Below, piece after piece: positions 53,253 to 64,000 of a stretch of 64,000 bases of DNA. Source of the stretch: Promerops cafer (lineage: Eukaryota > Chordata > Aves > Passeriformes > Nectariniidae); contig VZSE01014389.1 of NCBI GenBank assembly GCA_013398275.1, positions 2,235,164-2,299,163 on the forward strand, given 5' to 3'. Under the pieces are notes generated by a model. That model did not search any database and was not told the origin of the DNA. It was given only the letters and a program-made list of their open reading frames with translations. Each line of letters begins with the position of its first letter. Positions within the stretch are counted from its first letter, which is position 1. The translations under genes were made by a program, and so were the position numbers.

Positions 53253-54568
53253 AGAAGAAAAAGAAGATAAGGCACCCACACTACATTGTTTCACTGAGAC
53301 CCTACAGGTTCCTTTTCTCCTACGTCTTGCATCTCTACAATCAATACCTTTTTGTAATACATGGAGAGGTTTTGCTTCTGAGGGGGATGCCAGATCCTCT
53401 CTTTATTAAGTATGTTCAAAATTTTCTATAGATGTCTAAAACAGTCCAGAAGCAGCAGATATTCACAGAATTCCTAGGATCACTTCAAAGAGTTGCTAGT
53501 GAAATCTATTATGTATGTGCACTCCAGCAACAGGAGCTACTGGGTGGCTATTTCCCTTCTTGTTTCCATTCAGACACCTCCTGTTGGTGTCACATCCGCT
53601 GCTGTCCTCAGTGGCACTGTTCTTAATGCCAGTGCTTTGGGCAGAGGCAGTTTTCAGTTCAGTACTCGCACAAACTGACAGAGAACCTGAAACCCAAGTG
53701 ATGAAGGTCTAAATCAGCACAAGTGCTAAGGCACCGAACATGCAGAAGAACATGTGGAAGGTAGTGGCCTGGACTCAGACAGGATGTTTCACAACTTCAA
53801 AGTGTCCTCACAAGCCATATCCATGCAAGTAAATTAAACAGGTATAACCTCAAGGTCTGCTGGTAGATATACAGCAGTTATCTCCAGCAAAAAGCCAGAA
53901 AGCAGTCAGAGAGAAAACACGCTTTTCAGTCTGTATCGTGTTCAAACTGCCCTTTCCCATCACGTAGTCTGCAAATGACTTATCTTTTCCATTACTTTCC
54001 CTTTTGATTGCTCATTTTCCCAGTCTCCCACAGCTGCATTCAGCACAATGGTGCAGATCCTTTCACTGAACCCAGATGTCCTCTTGAGAGGTAGCAATGT
54101 GCATGTGAGTCTTCTCAGGCCATAGAGGAAACTAACGGGAGACTTGAGAGCACTGCATGAGTGCTTCAGCTGCGAGGCTACATGTAAAGGTCAGCAACTT
54201 GTCCACAAAGAAAAAAATCAGTTATTTTTCCATACTCAAAAGGACCATTCTCAGGGATTAATTCCAGGCTTGGGGTCATGAATTTCTATCTTTTCGAGTT
54301 CACAATTCATGTGTTCAATGTCGTATCTAACTTGTAGGAAAAAATACCCTCCTCCACGGCATAAATTGGTAAATATTCTTACCAAAAGGGTTTTTTTTTC
54401 TGTCAGCTATATGATCATATGACTATAATTCTTTGCTATTTGCTCTTCCCACTAGCTGTATGTGCAACAGCAGCATGATTCACCAATTCATCATCTGAAA
54501 ACACCACTTAATGACATATATTGATCCTTGGGTTACTACAAAATCCAACTTACTTTGCTTGGGTTTGG

Positions 54569-54569
<1 letters not shown>

Positions 54570-54600
<31 letters not shown>
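54570..54600 (+). repeat. 31-base poly(T) run
   Basis: An uninterrupted run of T, the longest homopolymer in the window. No retroposed gene is visible on either side, so it is not clearly a reversed poly(A) tail. A shorter T run lies at 22505-22521. Confidence 0.9.
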
Positions 54601-54603
<3 letters not shown>

Positions 54604-56270
54604 TAGTATCTCTTCAGTCTAATAAATTATTTTAATTTAGTTGATTTCATCTGCCATGTGATTTCAGAACAGAAAAACATCTCACCTTTTTTTGTTTTTT
54701 TACTTGGTTGTATGTTCTTTAAACTATTCAGGGCTCCTTTCTCAGCCACCTCTTCCATCTAAAGGACCAGATATGCAAAAGGCACATTCCTTTTACTCAA
54801 ATGTAAAATCATGATGCTTCCCATATTTAATGATTTCCAGCTCAGTTTTGCAAAACTAATATTTGGAGAATTGGACATGCTAGTTAGCTGCCATTCCTCT
54901 GCTCTTTCAGCTTCTTCCCACTCTTTTCTGCAAGCTCCCTTCTCATCTCAGCTTTTTAACCCCAAGGACTTGAACTCTATTTTTAGCCTTTGTATGAATT
55001 TCCAATCTAATGCATTTAAAGAGCCTATCACAGATGTCTAAAACCTTGGAAGCAATTAATTAAGTCCTGCTATTTCCAGACTACACCAAAACAATTTGTC
55101 ACTGCATGTAAAATGGTATAATCGTGTAGTATAAATGTTTTCAGGCCAAGTCTCGCTATGAATTATTTAGTTCATCTCTCCTAATTAAAGACCTATTGGA
55201 GGATTAATGTCTCATAACCTGGTGAACTACTTTACTAAGTAACAAATTACCCATAAAATGACCTCAAACTAAATTTATGTAACCTGAGTAGTAATTTGCA
55301 TAAGTATACAAAATCCATTGAAACAGAGAAATCTGCATTCCAAAAAGGAATCTGTACCAAACATGAATCTATACTAGAAAAAATAGTTCACTGGATATCT
55401 GGGTATTTTCAGCACTTACATCCATATACATTTATAAGGACTGCTCCTGTGAACACAGCAAGATAACGTAGTTATGCTGTGGAATGATAACGCAGATTTT
55501 CCATTTTCCTCATGGAAATATAACTTACTTTCCTCTGTAATGCATGCAGTACATACATTTCCTGCTGTTGGAATTTGTATCATAAGCCTACAGAATATGT
55601 TATGCACCTGAAATTGGCTGTGAAGAGAAAATAATGTAAATGGTTAAAAAATGTAGGGAAAGATGAAATAGGTCAATATATAGGTTGATGTGGAAAGATG
55701 AAATATTGGTCAATATAGAGCAACTGCCTATATTGGTAGAAAAAAGAGGAAAGTAGGATGTAATGCTATGCTTCCACAAACAAAATGTTCAGAATTGTTA
55801 TTGTTTAGTTGTCAAAAAATTGATAAAACTAAATATTAACAGTAAAAAAAAATGGGCTGTAGCAAAAATCAACAGCAATGCCTTGTAACTTCCCCTCTGA
55901 CTCCCAGGGCCCTGCCTGGCTGTGTTTCCAGAACCTGAGGCCCAGCTCTCATCCAACCCAACTGTGTTACTGTGCCTCTGGCTTTTGAGAAAACGACTAA
56001 GTTAGGAGAAAGAGCTGTCTGAAAGAACAGAAGGATGAGAAAATAAAAATTACAAACGGGGACAGTTGCTGAGCTGGGGCTTGTTTCCAGTGCAAGAATT
56101 TGAGAGAGATAAAGAAAAGTAAGCTAACATTCAAGAGGGAAAGTTGCACCAACACAGTGAGGTCTGAAATCCTGAAGGGAAAAGCCATGGATGCCAGTCA
56201 AGGGAGCTGGGAATCATCAGGTCACAGCTCTGAGCCAGCAGTGACAGCAGTGATGACAGAGCTGGTGGCA

Positions 56271-56369
56271 GACGGCAGCTCAGCAGCGCAGCGGAGCCGG
56301 TGCCGGGGGCTGCAGGGCTGACCCTTCCCGCCGGGCCCGTGCTGGCCGCAGGTGCCGCAGGCTCGGCCT
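56271..56369. promoter_or_regulatory. Isolated CpG cluster
   Basis: Eleven CpG dinucleotides fall in 99 bases here (for example GCGGAGCCGGTGCCGGGGG), while the rest of the window is CpG-poor. It could be a tiny CpG island at the promoter or first exon of an unannotated transcript, or the GC-rich part of an unrecognised retroelement. A plus-strand open frame (56100-56321) runs into it but has no supporting signals. Confidence 0.35.
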
Positions 56370-59300
56370 AAGAGCTAATGCTAATTCTTATGGAGTGGGG
56401 CTTAGCCTGGGAGCTCATTAAATCCAGCCTGTCTCCTGTGTGCTACCTAGGCAATAATTGCTTTATACTCCTTGTAATATACACATACATCTTGTACCCG
56501 ACATTTTTTTATACAGTTAATGACAACTGAACAAGCCCATCCAAAGTGGCAAAAATGCCTGCTGCTTTAATATTTCTTCTGCTGAATACATGACCTATTT
56601 CTGTTAAGCACGGCAGATCAGGCTATGACTGGCCAACTTCTGAGTCTCAGATTTTCAGACTTTATTTCTGCTTTCTTTATGTTCTGCTTTTACCAGGCCA
56701 CTGTTTTAGTAAAATGAAAACCAGGTATGAACTCTTCTTATCCCCCTTTACTATCTGCAGAAGAAATTACAATCAACATACATATTCCAGTCTGATTGGA
56801 GACAAAAAAAAATTGCTTAGAGGACATAAAGAATTTACTAGGTCCTTCTGGCTTTGATCCTGTAAACTCTAATACATGTATTATCAAAGACAAAGCTGAG
56901 CAAAAACATCTGCACTCATATACACCAAAGGCAGCCAAGAAAGATGAAAAATAGCCAGTCAGAGCATCTTACTTGGCTTGCAAATAGAAAGGGACTAATG
57001 AATTTGGATATAAATTCTGTAGTCTAGGGGAAAATGCCTGAAGAAACATGTTCTACTGAAGAACCCAATCCGTAACATACATGGTTTTAATACTCATCCA
57101 AATACCACAGTAAAACAGAAACAAAATTCAAATCTGACCAACAGTCCTCCCTGACCAGGGCTTTAACAAGCCTCTAAAATACCTAACCTTACAAAGCTGC
57201 TTCTTAGGAAGAAAAAGCCCTTCAAGGTAATACAACAGAAGCCTCTGAAAATCATACAATAGTTAAAAGCATAAATGTTAGCAAACCTAACTGAATGGGC
57301 TTGAGGGTTTTGGTCTGTTGTACTCTAAGAATATAGTATGGCATAAGTTCCAGTACCTAATAAAAGATTTTTTAAATTCCAGTACAAAAAAAATGGAAGA
57401 CGTGAAAAATAAAACACCAGTACCATATTCTAGATATATGACAAAATAAAAAGGGCTGTTAAAAACGACTTGAGAAGTCTATTTTTAAAAGTCAGAATAA
57501 TCAAAATGCAAAATATGCTGCACTTTCTTTTTGAGTAAATGCTCAATAAAATGTACAGAATAACATAGAAAATATAGTACCTTCAAATCAATTATATCTG
57601 TCTTTGTATTATTCATTCCCTATTCAGGAATGTTCTGTAAAAATATCCCTCCATCTTCAGGATTCAGGAAGCATCACCTTCACTATAGGTCTCTGTTCTG
57701 TGTTTTGTATGAAATACATATGTGCACAAGCCCCTCTGCAGAGAGGAAGGGGGAAAAAAACCCAAACAATTTTGCAGGATCTATATTTCTCAGTGTCCAG
57801 GTCTTCACATATCTCCTGTGCAGCTTGTCTCCTACACCAAGTTGTTGTTACAAGACCCAGTTACTGACTGGCAGTGAAACCCAGTTATGGTACACCCGCT
57901 CTGTCTATAATGCTTCTGCTCTATCCCAGTAATCCAGCCAGGCACATGGCACACCACCTTCCTAGACAGCGATTTATGGAGGCTTGAGGTTAGCCAGCAG
58001 TGTAAATGAGGACTGTAAAATTTTGTTTTGATGAACTTCTGTATGATTTTAACTGTTTCCAGAACAAGAAGGTAGAGTTGTGCAACTGGTTACCTTTAAT
58101 ATAGAGATTGCATTTGTACTATGTGCATGGTGTGCTTTGGATATATTTTTGAAGGTTTGATCCTGCAGTTCTGGAGAGCTAAAAAACTTCTTGAAAACAG
58201 CAGGGGAAAAATGTGACAAGATGAACTTTTGTGTTTTCTACTGGGAGCTGCAAGGTTAGTGCTGATTTAATCGAGATGTGGGGAGCAGAGCTTTACCCAG
58301 AGGTATAAAAGAGAAAGATGCTACAAGATTTCGTCTCATGAAAATTTCAATTCAATCAATATGAAAGCTACACATTTGGATCAAAAATGGCAGTGAATCA
58401 TCAAGGACTCTTCTTACAAAGGGTTCAAATAATCTTAAAATAGCATTTGATAGCCTGAGATAATTTTGTGGCTTTGAAAATATTGAAATATCTAAAAATA
58501 ATCAGTGTTGCTGGGATCTTCACCTTAAAATTAATGCCAGGCAGTGACATTTCTTACTGTTTTGAGTGCTTTCATGCTAATTTTTTCTTTACCAGTAAGG
58601 TTCTTTACCAGTAATTTTGCCAATTATGCTATGAATTCTCTAAATCCTGATGAAGGTACTTGAGGAAGTACACGGCAAAGGTGGAGGGTAACCCTAGGAA
58701 AAGGTGATACATTACCATGATGAGGAGTTTGTCCTAGGAGATGGATTAACCTCCCAGTATGTTTCTTTGGGTCTGTGCATCTTTCCCTTTTTGTTCTGTA
58801 CTATTTTGAAGAAAGTCCTGAATTTTGTTCTTGAAAGGCTAAATGAAAAAAAAAACCCCAAACAAAGAAAACACCCACAAAAAATCTATGAGCAAACATT
58901 ACTTAGGTATTCTATTACAGTTGCTGAATTAAAATATTTCCATCTATAGCATCATCTCAGTTCGATGTCTGTTCAAATGAACTTAAACTAGCACCATATC
59001 TGTTTCCACCTATCCCCATTTTAGACCAAGTTATACAGACATGGATCAAAACAAGTTTCATGTTAGTAAGTGAGCTGGTCTCAATGTTGCAATATTTAAA
59101 TTTGACTTTCAGTTTTTTTGAATCAGCTAACAGTAAGTGAAAATATGTATATAGTGTATGCAACATTTTAATATATTTTTATTAAATACACTGTATATAT
59201 ATTTACATTTATAATTTAAAGTCTACTTTATTACATTTTTAATATGAAAAGTGAAGAAAACAGCTAGAAATTAAAGGAATGGTGTCTTAAATTATCTGTG

Positions 59301-60824
59301 ATTTTTGAACTACAACATAAAGTACATTTAAATTTTATTATTGAAGGATTTTTACTTCACTTATATCAAAGTCTATTTTATAATGCAGAAGCACTGATAA
59401 TCTCTTTGAAGAGATATGTGCTCAAAATCTATGATACAAAATTCAAAACGTTTAAAATTAAGTAACTGTCAAGGGGCATGTGCAATAAAATGAACATTAA
59501 AAAATCTAACCTGATTCTAAGTTTATTTATGGGATTTTCTTCCCTTGTGTGGAATAAATGGATATGCAATTTGCTTTGGCTTTGTGTTTAGATTTAATTT
59601 ACATCTGAAAAAAAGTTGTTCAATGGGTTTCTGGGATAACTAGAAAATCAGATCAAATTAAATCACTCATTCTTATCAGATGTATCTACTCTTGTACGTT
59701 ATATATACACACATGGACACACTTCTATATATACCCTCCAAATCCTCATTCACTCTGCTCTCTTCCCTCACAATAATACTGTCATCTCTGGGTCTCACAA
59801 AATAAACTTATTGAATCTTCCCTACTGGACTTCAATGAAGAAATATGAAAAATCTGGATTGCCATTGGCCAGGTCACCATTTACAAAGTTTTTTCTGGCT
59901 TTTTTGAGGAACACATCTTGCCAGAAAAACAATCTCATAGAGGCAAATAAGTCATACAGCACAGCGGTGTTTCCAAATACTGCATATATTTGAGTTTGGA
60001 TTCAAAAGACTGGAGCTCCACTGTTTGGCAGTAGTGTCACCAATTGCCACTTTTTTAAACCATAGCATTTACTACCTGGAAAGCTGCATATACTCATAGC
60101 TGACTCAAAATAATGCCAGGTGAGAATAAAACAGGAGATAAAGAGAAGAGCTGTAAAGGTGTTACTTTAAAAATGAAATATTTGTGACTTCCTTATTACT
60201 GATTGAAACTGCCATGGGAGGCATGAAGCTGAGGGTATACACAGCACCAAAACTTCTGAAACTGAATGACTAAAGCAGGTACTGTGACAGGCCACAGATC
60301 TAGCATGCTTAATTAAGAAGAAAACACCCAAATAACCCAGGGACTTAAACTTTGGTCAAGGTTTAAGAGTCACTGAGCATTTGTGATCAAAAGTACTATT
60401 GAGAGATAGTAGAATAAAGTTGATAAATAATATAAATAGTGAGATTTTAATTTGACTGATTGCTTGAATGAAATCATTAACATTTTGTAACTGTGACAGG
60501 AGACATAAAAACTCAAGACTTGACTATCAGAGAAAATATAGCTACAGCCTGAAATGCCAATTGAAAGCGGAAACAGAGCCTTTGCGTGTAATGGCATGGA
60601 AAGTAGTTCCCCAAAAGTGTCACCAGATTTAAGATATGACTAGCAGTGAATGATCTACCTTTTATTTTAACTATCAACTGAACCTTTTCACAGCCCCAGA
60701 GGCTAAGTGTGAACTTTCATGAGACCACAACCAAGTGCATCTCACACAGTTCTTAAAAGGCAGCAGTTTTAAAAGTAATAACCACAGTTAAAACCACCAC
60801 CGAAAGTCTCGCCCTCTGTAAGCA

Positions 60825-60902
60825 AAAAAACCCAACCAAACAACAACAAACCCCCCCCCCCACAAAACCCAAAGAAACTCAACCCTCCAAACAAAACCAA
60901 AC
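60825..60902 (+). repeat. A/C low-complexity tract with C homopolymer
   Basis: AAC-type units surround an 11-base C run near 60851-60861. Confidence 0.8.
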
Positions 60903-63900
60903 CAAAGAATCTTGTCTGCACTGTAGTTTTTACATGAGAGCAATTTCTGCTACCAGTCAGCTCCAGCCTTTTCCATGCTTTCTTCTAGATTTATCAGTTT
61001 AGTAATTTGAAAGGTTTATCAATCAAGTCAATGTGTTCAATCAGTTCCAGTCTCAATAACCTTCTATAAAGGCTGACACCAGGAACTGTCAATTAAAGAA
61101 ATGGTAGATGTTCTACAGAAGTAACAGAAATAACTAAGGTTTAGAAAACTTAAAACTCCTTTACTTCTCTGTAGGCAGGAAGTCACATGCAATTTCTCAG
61201 ACAGAAAACCAGACTGTTTGGATAAATTTGGTGTCTCAACTTATTTTGGGGAATAGTCACTTTAACATTAATGTGACAAAATGGGATAGTGGAGGATTAA
61301 TCAGGAAGGAATAGTAAGGCAGACAGTCCTTCTAAAGATGTCAACCAGCAGGCATGAAATTGTATATATAATTTCAACAGCCATATAAAGAGTAAAGTGT
61401 TTCTTGTCCACTAAGAACTGGTTAAGATTTAAACTTTTGTAACTGAAATCTAGTAAAGGAGCTGAAACAGCTCCAGATCTCACATTTTTGATGCTGGATG
61501 AGACAAAAATCAGAAGTTTAGTGAAACATTCTTCTTCCCACTAACATAATTTGAATTTTTTTTATATTGGACAAAGACCCTGGGACCCCCCGTCATGTTT
61601 CATTGCCTTGGGTGACTCTGCCAGCCCACACTTCCTCATTTGTTCTTAGAATTGTGCCCATCCAAGTTGGTGGTGCAGGGGGAAGAAAGGTAAATTCGTG
61701 CAGTCAGTCAAGTGTGCCTTCCTGCCCAGTCCTGTACCAGCAAAATAAACTAAAGCACAAAAGAACTGAGAATTGGTGATTGGTGCTGTCTCCTCTCAAA
61801 CATCCATCCTTTTTGTGCCCAAGATCTCTCTGCTAAATAAAGTGGAGAAATGGCCCTTCCTGACTGGTCACATATCCTCTCAGTGTGCAAAGATTCAAGA
61901 TTTTCTGTTTGCATTTAATAGTATGTGAAATTACAGAAGAGCTATAGTAGGAGAACATTAAACACTGAGAAAAACCGGAAGTGAAACATGCAGAATAGAG
62001 GGAGTAGGTCACTGTCATGATCCATAATCTCTAACTGAACCTTACTACTACCCCTAAAAATAATGTTAAGTCATGTAGAATATTACAGAAATGTCAACTA
62101 ATAAAAAAATAAAATCCCTTTAAGAATTTAAACGGCAAGAACCTTGAGCAGTTGACGATAGGTTTCTCCCAGAGAAACAAGTCATGTAGACAGAGGAGTC
62201 AGGATTACTGGAGCTAGCTGTCATGCAGCTCTGTGAACTTTCTACATTTCTGTTGGCTGAGGGTATTGGCCCGTGCTGACCTTCTGTACTCTGCTTGAGG
62301 CAATCACATCAAATTCCCTTTCTGATGAGCCAATGTGAATGGCACTCTGCTAATGACTCTTCCTGCCACTTTTCAAGATGCATGGCAGTTACATCCAAAG
62401 GAATTATGGACTCCCTATCTTTTGCCTTCAATTAACTAAATCCTTTCAGTTCAAAGACCCTCAACTTGAATGCTAATTCAAAGGATATCAAAGTAATTGA
62501 TAGTCTGCATGAATAAATCTATGTGCTTTAAAATGCTTAGCCTTCAAAAAACCCATCAATTTATAATCATGATGCCTTAAAATGGTGAAATCAGAAATCA
62601 GAAGAAATTCCTGTGCATTACACATACTGTTGTTTAACCTATATTAGGAAAAGAACTTAATTTCCTTATCAACTAATTTCATAAAGTAAATTCAGACAGC
62701 AAGTAACTACATCCCACTTCCTCTATATGTGAGCTCTTACTTGACCTTTGCCTGGAGAATTTCTGCACAATGACAGTTCCATAGCTTGTATTTCCAGTGT
62801 TACTCCTGATTAAAAAAAAAGTCCCAACTAATTAGCATGTAACAACCAACATTAACAACATATGCTGGGACTGTAATGAAGTCCTAATTTGTAAAATGTT
62901 CTCAAGGATGCTGTATTATTGATTAAAAATTAACATTTTCTCTTGCTCTAGAGCAATTAGTGAAAATGTAAGATAATGAATATTTATAAAGCTAAGGTAA
63001 AAACTTGATCATACTCTAAGATACCATTTTTTGTGTTTAATAGCAGCTAACAAACTGCTGGCGAGTAAATCTTATGTATTAGGTTTTCAAGGCAGAAGTT
63101 TGTTCATAGCAGTCTGCTTTACAGCTAGAGCTGAGAATGCAAGAAAAGGACAATTTCCCTCACAAAAGCCAAAAGGCAGCAGCAATAACACCAAACAAAG
63201 CAAAAGAAGTCAAGTCAAGCTAACTTCTCATGCGTATTCCCATGTGTTTATCAAGAGGCCAAACTGTCAAGTTAGCTAACACCACTGATGAATTCAACAG
63301 CAATGCTAGTTACAGCTTTGCAGTTTCACTTCAGAAAAATATTATGTGCATGCTGCATTGCACTCATTGGGACGCCCCTGATGGAATATAAGGCGGTAGC
63401 TAGCCGTCTTCATGTCGCTGGCAAAGGTGAGATTTCGCCCATTCTTCACTCTCAGGAAAAGCTTGTTTTTATGAGCTGTTCTGCTAGCACTCTGCACTCA
63501 TCAAACAATTATACCTATTAGCACTTTGTCTTAATATCAACTTTTTAATCATTCCTTAGCCCAGAACGACCTATCAACAAAACCTTCCTATATTGTATTT
63601 TCTGGCTTTGCTTCTCTCCCCCCAGATTTCACAGGCATGAAAAACCTCTTCTATACTTATTAAAGAGATTGTCCCTGGGCTTGCCATATGCAAGGCGATA
63701 AAGCAAAAATGTCAGTCCTTGAAGGTAGAGATGTATTTCAGATATATTCAATTCTCAGAAATTAATTACACTGGAAGGAACAGTTGCTAATGCTAACTTC
63801 TCGAAATTGCAACAGAAAAAAATACAAACAGCTGTCATTTGGGCTTTTCCTCCAAATCAAGAAAAACATTACTATTGTGTAGCCCATGGTCTTCAGATGA

Positions 63901-64000
63901 TATATTAGATGGTCACCAGGCAGGGAAGGATCTGCCTGTAAAGGATCCAATGTCCTGTCAAAATATCCCTTGCAACCCCCTGTCTCCAGCCTGAGTGGAA

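Larger units (their letters stand above)
53253..64000. other. Unique AT-rich sequence, no gene supported
   Basis: It holds the poly(T) run, the CpG cluster at 56.3 kb and the A/C tract at 60.8 kb. A plus-strand patch at about 61565-61800 is GC-richer and carries AATAAAC, but its nature is unknown. The last 200 bases show no recognisable feature. Confidence 0.5.

Noticed and set aside
1..64000. tRNA, rRNA, CRISPR arrays and prokaryotic-style operons
   Set aside because: None seen. The sequence is eukaryotic non-coding DNA with interspersed repeats, and short direct repeats are simple-sequence tracts.

Overview
The window is animal nuclear DNA, very probably from a bird and most likely a songbird. 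It is AT-rich and low in CpG, with no long open frames, operons or ribosome binding sites. Its interspersed repeats are avian: four CR1 LINE 3' ends and four TG...CA elements that look like endogenous-retrovirus solo LTRs. The bird call rests on these repeats; passerine is a weaker inference.

The best case for a gene is on the minus strand. Reading splice sites by hand gives a chain of small exons from about 39.6 kb down to 4.8 kb. The chain ends in a stop codon at 4815-4817, with an AATAAA signal about 90 bases further on at 4719-4724. Five consecutive junctions (30.8 to 28.2 to 26.6 to 16.8 to 12.0 to 4.9 kb) agree in reading-frame phase, and most of these exons are open in only one frame. 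The encoded protein is rich in helix-forming Leu/Ile/Phe stretches, like an alpha-helical repeat protein, but I do not recognise it and give no symbol. A second possible last exon (5076-5191) would give a different C-terminus. Exons upstream of about 39.7 kb are possible but ambiguous. This is a hand prediction and needs homology or RNA evidence.

Layout. 1-4.7 kb is downstream flank, with one LTR (1213-1737) and an LTR-like element (4007-4610) just past the poly(A) signal. 4.8-39.6 kb holds the candidate gene; its introns contain CR1 copies (6.8 and 8.8 kb), an LTR (33.1-33.6 kb), candidate conserved non-coding elements and an assembly error. 39.6-48 kb holds a CR1, weak further exons and a perfect palindrome with two RUNX-type sites. 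48-64 kb shows no supportable exon; it has a plus-strand CR1, one LTR-like element, simple repeats and the only CpG cluster in the window (56.3 kb).

The clearest direct observation is a 279-base exact direct repeat at 23.4-24.0 kb. Its two copies flank the only N in the window, which looks like an unmerged contig overlap rather than biology. I found no rRNA, tRNA or CRISPR array and no convincing new system.
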